The translations under genes and the position numbers were made by a program. Positions 14,803 through 23,135 of a stretch of 64,000 bases of DNA are shown piece after piece (within the stretch, counting starts at the first letter, position 1; each line of letters starts with the position of its first letter). Source of the DNA: Curtobacterium sp. VKM Ac-1395 (GTDB taxonomy: Bacteria; Actinomycetota; Actinomycetes; Actinomycetales; Microbacteriaceae); the NCBI RefSeq assembly GCF_015350975.1, contig NZ_JADKRX010000002.1:718004-782003 (forward strand), written 5' to 3'. The notes under the pieces are model-generated. The model was not told the DNA's origin. It saw nothing but the letters and a program-made list of their open reading frames with translations, and searched no databases.

Positions 14803-16029
14803 ATGACGCACGGAACAGACCACCGCACCGGCACGACGACGCTCACGGTGGTGGACGGGGACGGCGCCCCGGTCCCCGGCGCCGACGTCACCGTGGAGCA
14901 GACCCGACATGCCTTCTCGTTCGGCAACATCGGGTTCGACTTCAACGGGCTCGCGAACGGTGAGCCCGGGGTCGGTGACGACCACCTCGCCGACCTCTAC
15001 GCCGACGTCTTCAACGTGGCGACGCTGCCGTTCTACTGGGGGCGGTTCGAGCCGGAGCGCGGGCACCCGGACACCGGCCGGCTGCTGACCACGGCGCAGT
15101 GGTTCCGTGACCGCGGCATCGCCCTCAAGGGGCACCCGCTCGTCTGGCACACCGTCCAGCCCGACTGGCTGCTCGGGCTGCCGCTGGACGAGGTCGAGGC
15201 GTTGCAGCGCGCACGCATCCGCCGCGAGGTCAGCGAGTTCGCCGGGGTCATCGACACCTGGGACGCGATCAACGAGGTCGTGATCATGCCCGTGTTCGAC
15301 AACGGTGACAACGCGATCACCCCGCTCGCCCGGGCTCGTGGCCGGATCCCGATGATCCGGATGGCGTTCGAGGAGGCCCGCGCGGCGAACCCGCACGCCA
15401 CGCTCCTGCTCAACGACTTCGACCTGTCGAGCGCGTACGAGTGCCTGATCGAGGGCGTCCTCGAGGCCGGCGTGCAGCTCGACGCCATCGGGCTGCAGAC
15501 CCACATGCACCAGGGCTACTGGGGCGAGGACACCATGCTCGCGATGGTCGACCGGTTCGCCCGGTACGGGCTGCCGCTGCACCTGACCGAGACGTCGCTC
15601 GTGTCCGGCGACCTCATGCCCGCGCACATCGTCGACCTCAACGACCACCAGGTGCCCTCGTGGCCGTCGACCCCCGAGGGTGAGGCGCGCCAGGCGGACG
15701 ACGTCGAGCGGCACTACCGGAGCCTCGTGGCGCACCCGTCCGTCGAGGCGATCACGTACTGGGGGATCACCGACGCCGACGCGTGGCTCGGCGCCCCGAT
15801 CGGGCTGGTCCGGGCTGACGGCACACCGAAGCCCGCGTACGACGCGCTGCGCCGCCTGGTGAAGGAGGAGTGGTGGCTCGCTCCCACCACGATGCGCACG
15901 GACGAGCGGGGCCAGGTGCAGGTGCGCGGGTTCCGGGGGGAGTACCGCGTCGACGTGCGTGGCGCGGCGACCGGCTTCACCGTCGGCGACGAGCAATCCG
16001 AGGTGCGAGTGACTCAAGAGAGGGGATGA
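14803..16029 (+). CDS. GH10 endo-beta-1,4-xylanase, cytoplasmic form
   Basis: A 408-residue protein; ATG 14803 follows GGAGGA at 14791-14796. There is no signal peptide. The N-terminal segment [22 protein letters not shown] is a small beta domain often found before such GH10 barrels. The barrel shows KGHPLVWH, the acid/base Glu in WDAINE (about residue 158) and the nucleophile Glu in LHLTETS (about 263). It should cut short xylo-oligosaccharides inside the cell or after lysis. The final residues (TQERG) and the stop codon are read from a duplicated tRNA-Gly fragment, so the original 3' end may have been replaced. A C-terminal beta-like tail (about residues 360-405) follows the barrel. Confidence 0.88.
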   Translation: MTHGTDHRTGTTTLTVVDGDGAPVPGADVTVEQTRHAFSFGNIGFDFNGLANGEPGVGDDHLADLYADVFNVATLPFYWGRFEPERGHPDTGRLLTTAQWFRDRGIALKGHPLVWHTVQPDWLLGLPLDEVEALQRARIRREVSEFAGVIDTWDAINEVVIMPVFDNGDNAITPLARARGRIPMIRMAFEEARAANPHATLLLNDFDLSSAYECLIEGVLEAGVQLDAIGLQTHMHQGYWGEDTMLAMVDRFARYGLPLHLTETSLVSGDLMPAHIVDLNDHQVPSWPSTPEGEARQADDVERHYRSLVAHPSVEAITYWGITDADAWLGAPIGLVRADGTPKPAYDALRRLVKEEWWLAPTTMRTDERGQVQVRGFRGEYRVDVRGAATGFTVGDEQSEVRVTQERG

Positions 16030-16121
16030 CGGGAATCGCTCATCGACGCAGCGCCAGTGGTCGTGATCTGGAGGGGATGGCGGGGATCGCTCATCGACGC
16101 AGCGCCAGTGGTCGTGATCTG
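16020..16121. repeat. Two tandem 51-bp duplications of the tRNA-Gly 3' end plus flank
   Basis: Units 16020-16070 and 16071-16121 each start with a copy of the last bases of the tRNA-Gly gene (GAGGGGATGACGGGAATCG, identical in unit 1 and with 2 differences in unit 2), then share a 32-bp tail. The real tRNA begins in the same register at 16122. The xylanase stop codon lies inside unit 1. Such tRNA 3'-end copies are typical scars of site-specific integration. Confidence 0.9.
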
Positions 16122-16193
16122 GAGGGGATGACGGGAATCGAACCCGCGTAGCCAGTTTGGAAGACTGGGGCTCTACCATTGAGCTACATCCCC
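16120..16193 (-). tRNA. tRNA-Gly (anticodon TCC)
   Basis: On the minus strand: acceptor GGGGATG pairing with CATCCCC, D arm GCTC-AATGGTA-GAGC, anticodon stem CCAGT/ACTGG with loop CTTCCAA giving anticodon TCC, and TΨC arm with GGTTCGATTCC. CCA is encoded (plus-strand TGG at 16120-16122). It lies beside two partial duplicates of its own 3' end. Confidence 0.95.
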
Positions 16194-16242
16194 GCGCCTG
16201 CGCACGAGGCGCAGCCCCACCACTGTAGCGGACGAACGGCAC

Positions 16243-16599
16243 GTGAGCGGACGACCAACACCGAAGCGGACGGCTCCCGGCAGCGTGGTCGTGCTCCCAC
16301 CGGACGAGGCCTCCCAGCGCCGGATCCGACGCTCCCGGGTCCTCTCCTACGCCCTCGTCGTGCTCGCCGCCGTCGTGCTCTCGCTGCGCCCGGACGTCCT
16401 CGGCGACCCGCAGGCCCAGCCGTGGCACGCGCTCCTGCACGTGTGGCGGATCGTGCTCGGCCTGGTGCTGGCGCTCGCCGCACTCGGCGTGCAGATCGTC
16501 GTCGGCGTGCAGTGGCGCAAGGGACTCAGAGCTGTGGAGGACGACGAGCTTCCCACAGGCCGCGCGGCTCCCGGGGACGGCGGAGCACATCCCCGCTAG
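16243..16599 (+). CDS. Small two-helix membrane protein, unknown function
   Basis: A 118-residue protein with a GTG start. A basic N-terminus (DEASQRRIRRSRVL) is followed by two hydrophobic segments, YALVVLAAVVLSL and WRIVLGLVLALAALGVQIVVGV, separated by a short loop with HALLHVW. The C-terminus is charged and Pro/Gly-rich. It sits between tRNA-Gly and tRNA-Pro, just upstream of tig. I do not recognise the family. Confidence 0.6.
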   Translation: MSGRPTPKRTAPGSVVVLPPDEASQRRIRRSRVLSYALVVLAAVVLSLRPDVLGDPQAQPWHALLHVWRIVLGLVLALAALGVQIVVGVQWRKGLRAVEDDELPTGRAAPGDGGAHPR

Positions 16600-16656
16600 A
16601 CTCATCGGCGTCGCATGCGCCCTACCGGTGTGCGCGAGCACCCTGGCCCAGTCAAA

Positions 16657-16733
16657 CGGGGCGTAGCTCAGCTTGGTAGAGCGCCCGCTTTGGGAGCGGG
16701 AGGTCGCAGGTTCAACTCCTGTCGCCCCGACCA
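16657..16733 (+). tRNA. tRNA-Pro (anticodon TGG)
   Basis: A 77-nt cloverleaf: acceptor CGGGGCG/CGCCCCG, anticodon stem CCCGC/GCGGG with loop TTTGGGA giving TGG, TΨC arm with GGTTCAACTCC, discriminator A, and encoded CCA at 16731-16733. It lies directly upstream of tig, a common actinobacterial arrangement. Confidence 0.96.
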
Positions 16734-16768
16734 GGACACACCACCGCCAACCATCAGGAGAATCCCCC

Positions 16769-18076
16769 TTGGCCAACAGCACCGTCGACAAGGTGAGCGA
16801 GACCCGCGTCAAGCTCACGGTGAACGTGACGCCGGAAGAGCTCAAGCCGAGCCTCGACCACGCCTACAAGCACATCGCCGAGCAGATCAACATCCCCGGC
16901 TTCCGCAAGGGCAAGGTCCCGCCGGCGATCGTCGACCAGCGTGTCGGCCGCGGCGAGGTCCTGAACCACGCCGTCGGTGACGCGATCGACACCTTCTACC
17001 GCCAGGCGGTCGAAGAGCAGGAGCTGCGCATCCTCGGCCGTGCCGAGGCCGACGTCGCCGAGCTCCCGAACGTCAACGACTTCACCGGTGACCTCGTCCT
17101 CACCTTCGAGGTGGACGTCCGTCCCGAGTTCGACCTCCCCGACTACTCCTCCTACGAGCTGACCGTCGACGCGGTCGAGGTCTCCGACGACGAGATCGAC
17201 GAAGAGCTGCAGAACCTCCGCACGCGCTTCGGCACCCTCGTCACGGTCGACCGTCCGGCCACCACCGGCGACTTCGCCCAGATCGACCTCACCGCCACCA
17301 TCGGTGACGACGAGGTCGACTCGGCCACCGGCGTCTCCTACGAGCTCGGCTCCGGCGACCTGCTCGAGGGCATCGACGAGGCCCTCGAGTCCCTCACCGC
17401 CGGCGAGTCCACCACCTTCCAGTCCAAGCTCGTCGGTGGCGACCGCGAAGGCGAGATCGCCCAGATCGCCGTGACCGTCACCGCCGTCAAGGAGCGCGAG
17501 CTCCCCGACGCCGACGACGAGTTCGCCCAGATCGCCAGCCAGTTCGACACGATCGACGAGCTCAAGGCCGACCTGAAGGAGCAGATCGCGAAGTCCAAGA
17601 CCTTTGGTCAGGGCTCCGCTGCGCGTGACCTGCTCGTCGAGAAGCTGCTCGAGGACGTCAACATCCCGATCTCGGAGAAGCTCATCGAGGACGAGGTCCA
17701 CCGTCACCTCGAGCAGGAGAACCGTCTCGAGGACGACGAGCACCGCAAGGAGGTCGCCGAGTCCAGCGAGACCGCCTTCCGCTCGCAGATCCTGCTCGAC
17801 TCCATCGCGGAGAAGGAGCAGATCCAGGTCTCGCAGGAAGAGCTGACGCAGTACCTCATCCAGGCCGCTGCGCAGTACGGCATGGAGCCGGGCGAGTTCA
17901 TCAAGGTGATCGACCAGAACGGCCAGATCCCCGGCATGGTCGGCGAGGTCGCTCGCTCCAAGGCCGTCGCCACCGTCCTCGCGCAGGTCACGGTGAAGGA
18001 CTCGAACGGCGAGCCGGTCGACCTGTCCGCGTTCACCGCGGGCGTCGCCGAGCCGGCCTCGGTCGACGCCGAGTAG
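16769..18076 (+). CDS. tig: Trigger factor, ribosome-bound chaperone and prolyl isomerase
   Basis: A 435-residue protein with the usual three domains. The N-terminal ribosome-binding domain has the signature GFRKGKVPP (about residues 47-55). A PPIase FKBP domain follows (about 150-245: [43 protein letters not shown]), then the long helical chaperone C-terminus. The start is the rare TTG at 16769, with CAGGAG at 16755-16760; no ATG or GTG fits the conserved N-terminus, and the longer frame would run back into tRNA-Pro. It folds nascent chains at the ribosome exit and is clustered with clpP1, clpP2 and clpX, as in most bacteria. A strong hairpin follows. Confidence 0.97.
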   Translation: MANSTVDKVSETRVKLTVNVTPEELKPSLDHAYKHIAEQINIPGFRKGKVPPAIVDQRVGRGEVLNHAVGDAIDTFYRQAVEEQELRILGRAEADVAELPNVNDFTGDLVLTFEVDVRPEFDLPDYSSYELTVDAVEVSDDEIDEELQNLRTRFGTLVTVDRPATTGDFAQIDLTATIGDDEVDSATGVSYELGSGDLLEGIDEALESLTAGESTTFQSKLVGGDREGEIAQIAVTVTAVKERELPDADDEFAQIASQFDTIDELKADLKEQIAKSKTFGQGSAARDLLVEKLLEDVNIPISEKLIEDEVHRHLEQENRLEDDEHRKEVAESSETAFRSQILLDSIAEKEQIQVSQEELTQYLIQAAAQYGMEPGEFIKVIDQNGQIPGMVGEVARSKAVATVLAQVTVKDSNGEPVDLSAFTAGVAEPASVDAE

Positions 18077-18104
18077 TCATCCGCTCGACGCGACCAGCGT
18101 CAGC

Positions 18105-18144
18105 GACAGGAGGCGCGGTGCCAGCTGGCACCGTGCCTCCTGTC
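18105..18144 (+). terminator. Terminator after tig
   Basis: GACAGGAGGC...CGGTGCCAG at 18105-18124 pairs with CTGGCACCG...GCCTCCTGTC at 18125-18144 with one mismatch, followed by a T-rich TGTCTGTTT. It separates tig from clpP1P2. Confidence 0.8.
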
Positions 18145-18159
18145 TGTTTCGGCTCGACC

Positions 18160-18177
18160 GCATTGCCGACAGCGAAC
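18160..18177 (+). promoter_or_regulatory. Candidate ClgR box upstream of clpP1P2
   Basis: GCATTGCCGACAGCGAAC matches, with two mismatches, the ClgR consensus known from Corynebacterium (WNNWCGCYNANRGCGWWS). ClgR activates clpP1P2 in actinobacteria. It lies about 70 bp upstream of the clpP1 start. Confidence 0.5.
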
Positions 18178-18244
18178 AGGCGAGAAGTGCTGCGTTGCAA
18201 CCGATAAGTTCGACATCAAGCGACAACTGAACGGGAGCTTTTCC

Positions 18245-18874
18245 ATGGCCGAAGCAACACTGAACCCCAGTGTTTTTGACCGCCTTCTGAGAGACCGGAT
18301 CGTGTGGCTCGGCTCCGAGGTCCGCGACGACAACTCGAACGAGATCGCAGCCAAGCTGCTGCTGCTCGCCGCCGAGGACCCTGAGAAGGACATCTACCTC
18401 TACATCAACTCGCCCGGTGGTTCGATCACCGCCGGCATGGCGATCTACGACACGATGCAGTTCGTGCCGAACGACATCGTCACGGTGGGCATCGGCCTCG
18501 CCGCGTCGATGGGGCAGTTCCTGCTCTCGTCCGGCACGCCCGGCAAGCGCTACATCACCCCGAACGCCCGTGTGCTCCTGCACCAGCCGTCCGGTGGCTT
18601 CGGCGGGACCGCCGCGGACATCCAGACGCAGGCGAAGGTCATCCTCGACATGAAGCAGCGCATGGCCGAGCTGACCGCCGAGCAGACCGGCAAGTCGATC
18701 GAGCAGGTCCTCAAGGACAACGACCGCGACAACTGGTTCTCGGCGCAGGAAGCCCTCGAGTACGGCTTCGTCGACCACCTCCGCGCATCGTCCGCCGAGG
18801 TCATCGGTGGGGGTGGCACGGTCGCCGACGGCGAGACGCCGACCCCGGCCGCCGACCCCGACGCCCAGTCCTGA
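18245..18874 (+). CDS. clpP1: ATP-dependent Clp protease proteolytic subunit 1
   Basis: A 209-residue serine protease subunit. The catalytic Ser lies in [11 protein letters not shown] (about residue 88), the His in LLHQPSGG (about 113) and the Asp in [18 protein letters not shown] (about 162). The oxyanion segment INSPGGSI is intact. The C-terminus carries a short Gly/Pro/Asp-rich tail. In actinobacteria ClpP1 and ClpP2 form a mixed 14-mer driven by ClpX or ClpC, and are usually essential. clpP2 follows after 26 nt on the same transcript; a possible ClgR box lies upstream. Confidence 0.97.
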   Translation: MAEATLNPSVFDRLLRDRIVWLGSEVRDDNSNEIAAKLLLLAAEDPEKDIYLYINSPGGSITAGMAIYDTMQFVPNDIVTVGIGLAASMGQFLLSSGTPGKRYITPNARVLLHQPSGGFGGTAADIQTQAKVILDMKQRMAELTAEQTGKSIEQVLKDNDRDNWFSAQEALEYGFVDHLRASSAEVIGGGGTVADGETPTPAADPDAQS

Positions 18875-18900
18875 TCACCACCGAAGAAAAGGAAACGAGA

Positions 18901-19560
18901 ATGCATCTCCCCATGCTCGGTGGCGCGCAGAACGTCCCGGCTCCCACTGATCGGTACATCCTGCCGACGTTCGAAGAGCGCACGGCCTACGGCTACAAGC
19001 GCCAGGACCCGTACGCCAAGCTCTTCGAGGACCGCATCATCTTCCTCGGCGTGCAGGTCGACGACGCGTCCGCCGACGACGTCATGGCCCAGCTGCTCGT
19101 GCTCGAGTCGCAGGACCCGGACCGCGACATCGTGATGTACATCAACTCGCCCGGTGGCTCGTTCACCGCGATGACGGCGATCTACGACACGATGCAGTAC
19201 ATCCGGCCGCAGATCCAGACGGTCTGCCTCGGACAGGCTGCCTCGGCCGCGTCGGTGCTCCTCGCCGGCGGTACCGCTGGCAAGCGCCTCGCACTGCCGA
19301 ACGCCCGTGTGCTCATCCACCAGCCTGCCGTCCAGCAGGGTGGCGGCCAGGCCTCCGACATCGAGATCCAGGCCGCGGAGATCCTCCGCATGCGCACCTG
19401 GCTCGAGGAGACGCTGTCGAAGCACTCGAACAAGACGCCGGAAGAGATCAACCACGACATCGAGCGCGACAAGATCATGTCCGCGCAGGAAGCCGTGGAG
19501 TACGGCCTGATCGACCAGGTCCTGACCAGCCGGAAGAACCTCCCCGCGCTCGTCAAGTAG
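18901..19560 (+). CDS. clpP2: ATP-dependent Clp protease proteolytic subunit 2
   Basis: A 219-residue ClpP paralogue with a longer N-terminus ([34 protein letters not shown]) typical of actinobacterial ClpP2. Catalytic Ser in [11 protein letters not shown] (about residue 116), His in VLIHQPAV, Asp in [18 protein letters not shown]. It is the partner ring of ClpP1 in the heteromeric protease. The two genes form an operon and a strong terminator follows immediately. Confidence 0.97.
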   Translation: MHLPMLGGAQNVPAPTDRYILPTFEERTAYGYKRQDPYAKLFEDRIIFLGVQVDDASADDVMAQLLVLESQDPDRDIVMYINSPGGSFTAMTAIYDTMQYIRPQIQTVCLGQAASAASVLLAGGTAGKRLALPNARVLIHQPAVQQGGGQASDIEIQAAEILRMRTWLEETLSKHSNKTPEEINHDIERDKIMSAQEAVEYGLIDQVLTSRKNLPALVK

Positions 19561-19565
19561 TCCTG

Positions 19566-19607
19566 ATGACGACGGCCCCGCACCCATCGGTGCGGGGCCG
19601 TCGTCAT
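19566..19607 (+). terminator. Terminator after clpP2
   Basis: A 19-bp perfect stem (arm starts ATGACGACGGCCCCGCACC) with loop CATC, 6 nt after the clpP2 stop codon. Confidence 0.88.
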
Positions 19608-19616
19608 GTCCGGCGC

Positions 19617-20119
19617 CGGCCTGGAGGCTCGGGTTGCCTCCGCCCGGCTGGTTCCGCCCGCCGAGTGGTCAGGAAGCGTCGGTCGGCGGGCTCCGCAGCG
19701 ACGGTCTCCGACCGCTCGGCGGACGTGAGCGGGGTGTTGCGACCGGTCGAGGTGGGAACGCGCGGGCGCGGGCGCTGAGATCGCACTTCGTGTCGGGTCG
19801 CGGCAGGGGGAGCCGACATGTACTGCGATCTCAGGGACGTCCGTTGCTGCCCGGCGGCGGCCTGGAGGCTCGGGTTGCCTCCGCCGCGCTGCTTCCGCCC
19901 GCCGAGTGGTCGCGACACCCCGTCGGGTTGACGCCGAGCGGTCAGGAAGTGTCGGTCGGCGGGCTCCGCAGCGACGGTCTCCGACCGGTCGGCGGAGGTG
20001 ACCGGGGTGTTGCGACCGGTCGGAGGCGCGTGCGCGTGCGCGGGCGCGGGCGCGGGCGCTGAGATCGCAGTTCGTGTCGGGTCGCGGCAGGGGGAGCCGA
20101 CACGAAGTGCGATCTCAGC
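19617..20119. repeat. Gene-free repeat array: tandem copies of a composite element
   Basis: The interval between clpP2 and the copC-like gene holds no convincing gene. It contains two related copies (about 19617-19834 and 19858-20118) of a composite unit. In order, each unit has a short GGAGGC...GCCTCC hairpin (19623-19641 and 19864-19882), a GTCGGCGGGCTCCGCAGCGA block, a GGGGTGTTGCGACC end, and a 60-bp palindrome (19775-19834 and 20059-20118) starting CTGAGATCGCA and ending TGCGATCTCAG. Copy 2 also includes the complete 110-bp element 19908-20017; copy 1 lacks the left arm of that element. Confidence 0.85.
19908..20017. repeat. 110-bp dispersed repeat with 15-bp terminal inverted repeats, copy B
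   Basis: GGTCGCGACACCCCG at 19908-19922 pairs with CGGGGTGTTGCGACC at 20003-20017 with one mismatch. The length is exactly that of copy A at 12861-12970, and the internal CTCCGACC...TCGGCGG segment is shared. It looks like a miniature, non-coding mobile element. Confidence 0.75.
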
Positions 20120-20137
20120 GGCGTCAGTCGGCGGGCG

Positions 20138-20809
20138 TCAGGCGCCCGGGGTGTCGGACGGGTCGTCGTCGGGGGACGGGGACGGGCGGCGACGGAGGAG
20201 CAGCAGCACGGCGACGATCGCCGCGACGACGACGAGGCCCCCGGCGCCGATCCAGAGGGCGTCGGTCGCGGGGGAGTCGGAGGCGCCGGACGCCGTACCC
20301 GTGGTGGTCTCCGACGACGACGATCCCGCCCGTGCGCAGGTCGGCGGCGTGCTCGACCCGGACGCGGGGGTGAAGCCGGCGGGCGCGTCCCACGTGAAGG
20401 GGTACTCGTCCGACACCGTGTGACCGTCGGCGGAAACGATCTGCCACTCCACCTGGTACTTGCCCGAGGCGCCGAGTGCTGCGGTCGTGGTCATCGAAGG
20501 GCCGTCGATGTCGACGCAGCCGTCCTCGTAGTACTTCTCGTCAGGACCGACGATGCGGTACGCGAACCCCGACCCGGAGCCGCCGATGTCGAGCAGCTTG
20601 TCGTTCGTCGTGATCTCGAACGCCTTCGGCAGCGCGGTCAGGGTGCCGTCCACCTTCGGCGTCGAGGCGATGAGGTAGTTGTGCGCGTCGGCCGGTCCCG
20701 CGAGGCCGAGGACGGCACCGCCTGCGATCGCGAGGACCGCGGCGGACGTGGCCAGGAGCCTCCTGGCCGTGGGAGGCCGGCGCACTGCCGGACGCGAGCC
20801 GGACGTCAC
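20138..20809 (-). CDS. CopC-domain copper-binding protein with C-terminal membrane anchor
   Basis: A 223-residue exported protein with a GTG start overlapping the upstream stop (GTGA). A Sec signal peptide ends at ADA-H, exposing an N-terminal His (HNYLIASTP) that binds Cu(II) in CopC proteins. The CopC beta-sandwich ends with WQIVSADGHTVSDEYPFTW, whose conserved Asp and His complete the copper site. A Ser/Thr-rich linker, one transmembrane helix (WIGAGGLVVVAAIVAVLLLL) and a basic tail follow, so it is anchored facing outward. It is co-transcribed with the YcnI-like gene. Likely role: copper capture or delivery at the cell surface. Confidence 0.88.
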   Translation of the reverse strand: MTSGSRPAVRRPPTARRLLATSAAVLAIAGGAVLGLAGPADAHNYLIASTPKVDGTLTALPKAFEITTNDKLLDIGGSGSGFAYRIVGPDEKYYEDGCVDIDGPSMTTTAALGASGKYQVEWQIVSADGHTVSDEYPFTWDAPAGFTPASGSSTPPTCARAGSSSSETTTGTASGASDSPATDALWIGAGGLVVVAAIVAVLLLLRRRPSPSPDDDPSDTPGA

Positions 20810-21555
20810 TTCGCGCCGCGGCGGCGGGTGGCGGCGACGGCGACGACCAGGCCGGCCGCACCGAGCACCAGGCCGCCGAGGCCGAGGAAGCGACCGACCA
20901 GGTCGGGCTCGGACGAGGACGAGGAGGACGAGGACGACGCAGCCGGTGCCGTGGTGGCGTCGTCGTCCGTGGCGTTCGCAGCGGTGGCGTCGTCGTCGTC
21001 ACCGGAGGCGGTCGCCGCGGTCAGCGTGATCGAGGGGGCGGGGTGCTCCGGCTCGGCCTGACCGGCCTTCTGGGCCTGGTCCCACTCGGTCGAGCCCGTT
21101 GCACAGGTCTGCGTGACGGGGAGCGCGACCACGTCGCCCGGCTTGCCGTCTGGGAGCGAGAACGACAGCGAGAAGGTGTCCCGCTCGTCGGCGGGCAGCG
21201 GGGTCTTCGCGGCGTAGGTGATGCTCGTTACCCGCTCGCCGGCGTCCTCGGCGGACTCGTCGTCGGCCGCGGCGGACGGGCTCGTGTACTTCTCGGTCGT
21301 CTTCGTGATGTCCCAGTTCGGGTTCACGGTGGGGGTGACCTCGATCACCGAGGACGGGATGTGGAACTGCAGCTTCGTGGTGGGCGAGCCGTCGCAGCCG
21401 TGCGGGACCGAGAACGTGGCGGTCGTGTACGAGTTCGCTGCGGTCGAGGTGCTCGTCGCCTCGACGTGCGCGCTGGCGGAGGCCGCCGTGCCGAGGACGA
21501 TGACCGCGGCGACGCCGAGGGTCGCTGCTCCGCCGAGGGCGAGACGCTGCTGCAT
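20806..21555 (-). CDS. YcnI-like (DUF1775) copper-binding membrane-anchored protein
   Basis: A 249-residue exported protein; ATG 21555 follows GGAAGGA. The signal peptide ends SASA-H, again giving an N-terminal His (HVEATSTST). The YcnI/DUF1775 domain has the conserved segments FSVPHGCDGSPTTKLQFHIP and VVALPVTQTC; the HGCDGSPT block is characteristic. A low-complexity Asp/Ala/Thr/Ser linker with a run of serines precedes one C-terminal transmembrane helix and RRRGAK. YcnI binds copper through the N-terminal His and a conserved Trp/Glu set. It is the first gene of a two-gene copper operon with a palindromic operator upstream. Confidence 0.88.
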   Translation of the reverse strand: MQQRLALGGAATLGVAAVIVLGTAASASAHVEATSTSTAANSYTTATFSVPHGCDGSPTTKLQFHIPSSVIEVTPTVNPNWDITKTTEKYTSPSAAADDESAEDAGERVTSITYAAKTPLPADERDTFSLSFSLPDGKPGDVVALPVTQTCATGSTEWDQAQKAGQAEPEHPAPSITLTAATASGDDDDATAANATDDDATTAPAASSSSSSSSSEPDLVGRFLGLGGLVLGAAGLVVAVAATRRRGAK

Positions 21556-21578
21556 GGGGTTCCTTCCGGAGGACTACT

Positions 21579-21593
21579 TCTACAAGTTGTAGA
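21579..21593. promoter_or_regulatory. Candidate CopY/BlaI-type operator upstream of the copper operon
   Basis: TCTACAAGTTGTAGA is a 15-bp palindrome around one central base, containing TACA...TGTA, the half-sites used by BlaI/MecI/CopY winged-helix repressors. It lies 24 nt before the YcnI-like ATG. No such regulator is encoded nearby. Confidence 0.55.
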
Positions 21594-21755
21594 GACGACG
21601 CCTTCACCGTAGCAGGACCGCACGCCCTGGGCGAACGCCCCCGCGGAAACGCGCTCGGCGTCGCCGTGAGTGTCGCTGGATGCGGTTAGGCTCGACCCCA
21701 CGACGACCTCGTGCTCACGAGCAGTGCTGCACGTCAACCAGGGGAAGGCTCGAGC

Positions 21756-23036
21756 ATGGCACGCATCGGAGAGAGCGCCGACCTCCTCAAGTGCTCCTTC
21801 TGTGGCAAGAGCCAGAAGCAGGTACAGCAGCTCATCGCTGGTCCCGGCGTGTACATCTGCGACGAGTGCGTCGAGCTGTGCAACGAGATCATCGAGGAAC
21901 GCCTGGCAGAAGCCAGCGACGAGTCCGGCACGGGGGAGTTCGAACTCCCCAAGCCGCGGGAGATCTTCGACTTCCTGCAGGAGTACGTCATCGGGCAGGA
22001 CCCCGCCAAGCGGTCGCTGTCGGTGGCCGTCTACAACCACTACAAGCGCATCCGGGCCCAGGGGCAGATCACCGCCGCCGAGGACCGTGACGACGTCGAG
22101 ATCGCCAAGTCGAACATCCTGCTGATCGGCCCGACCGGCTGCGGCAAGACCTACCTGGCGCAGACCCTGGCCAAGCGCCTCAACGTGCCGTTCGCCGTCG
22201 CCGACGCCACCGCGCTGACCGAGGCCGGCTACGTGGGGGAAGACGTCGAGAACATCCTCCTCAAGCTCATCCAGGCCGCCGACTACGACGTCAAGCGTGC
22301 CGAGACGGGCATCATCTACATCGACGAGGTCGACAAGATCGCGCGCAAGGCCGAGAACCCCTCGATCACGCGAGACGTCTCCGGTGAAGGTGTCCAGCAG
22401 GCACTCCTCAAGATCCTCGAGGGCACGGTCGCCTCGGTCCCGCCGCAGGGTGGCCGGAAGCACCCGCACCAGGAGTTCATCCAGATCGACACGACGAACG
22501 TCCTGTTCATCGTGGCCGGGGCCTTCGCGGGGCTCGAGGAGATCGTGTCCTCCCGCGTCGGCAAGAAGGGCATCGGCTTCGGCGCGCAGCTGCACAGCTC
22601 GCTCGACCACCAGGACCTGTACTCCGAGGTCCTGCCCGAGGACCTCCACAAGTTCGGGCTCATCCCCGAGTTCATCGGTCGTCTGCCGGTCGTCACGACG
22701 GTCTCGCAGCTCGACCAGGTCGCGCTCATGGAGATCCTGACGAAGCCGAAGAACGCCCTGGTCCGCCAGTACCAGCGCATGTTCCAGATCGACGGCGTCG
22801 AGCTCGAGTTCGACCAGGGCGCGCTCGAGGCCATCGCCGACCTCGCCGTCCTCCGGCAGACCGGTGCCCGCGGCCTCCGCGCGATCATGGAAGAGGTGCT
22901 CGGCCCGATCATGTTCGAGGTCCCCTCGGACGACGACGTCGCCCGCGTGGTCGTCACCCGGGCCTCCGTGCTCGAGAACGCCGCGCCGACGATCGTGCCG
23001 CGCGCACGGGCCAAGCGCATCGAGAAGTCCGCGTAG
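21756..23036 (+). CDS. clpX: ClpX, ATPase subunit of the Clp protease
   Basis: A 426-residue AAA+ unfoldase. ATG 21756 with GGGGAAGG upstream; the 15-codon longer frame is not needed. The N-terminal zinc finger has CSFC and CDEC (residues about 13-38). Walker A is GPTGCGKT, Walker [11 protein letters not shown], and sensor/pore segments include GYVGEDVE. An IGF loop region (KKGIGFGAQ) for docking to ClpP is present. It recognises tagged substrates and feeds them to ClpP1P2. Here it is separated from clpP1P2 by the copper operon and repeats (about 2.2 kb), while in many relatives it follows clpP2 directly. A -10-like TAGGCT lies near 21685. Confidence 0.97.
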   Translation: MARIGESADLLKCSFCGKSQKQVQQLIAGPGVYICDECVELCNEIIEERLAEASDESGTGEFELPKPREIFDFLQEYVIGQDPAKRSLSVAVYNHYKRIRAQGQITAAEDRDDVEIAKSNILLIGPTGCGKTYLAQTLAKRLNVPFAVADATALTEAGYVGEDVENILLKLIQAADYDVKRAETGIIYIDEVDKIARKAENPSITRDVSGEGVQQALLKILEGTVASVPPQGGRKHPHQEFIQIDTTNVLFIVAGAFAGLEEIVSSRVGKKGIGFGAQLHSSLDHQDLYSEVLPEDLHKFGLIPEFIGRLPVVTTVSQLDQVALMEILTKPKNALVRQYQRMFQIDGVELEFDQGALEAIADLAVLRQTGARGLRAIMEEVLGPIMFEVPSDDDVARVVVTRASVLENAAPTIVPRARAKRIEKSA

Positions 23037-23044
23037 TCGCTCCC

Positions 23045-23085
23045 CACGAAGGGCCCCGCACCGAGTCGGTGCGGGGCCCTTCGTG
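23045..23085 (+). terminator. Terminator after clpX
   Basis: A near-perfect stem, CACGAAGGGCCCCGCACCGA paired with TCGGTGCGGGGCCCTTCGTG, 8 nt after the clpX stop. It also lies downstream of the convergent peptidase gene. Confidence 0.88.
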
Positions 23086-23135
23086 TGTGTCCCGAGCGTT
23101 CAGACCGAGGCCGTCTGACCGACCGGCTGCCTGGC

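Noticed and set aside
16020..16121. Additional tRNA-Gly genes
   Set aside because: Only the 3' 19 bp of the tRNA are repeated; D and anticodon arms are absent.
19608..20062. Plus-strand ORFs of 70-142 codons in the clpP2-copC gap
   Set aside because: They read through repeat elements and palindromes, differ between the repeat copies, and have no ribosome site or known domain.
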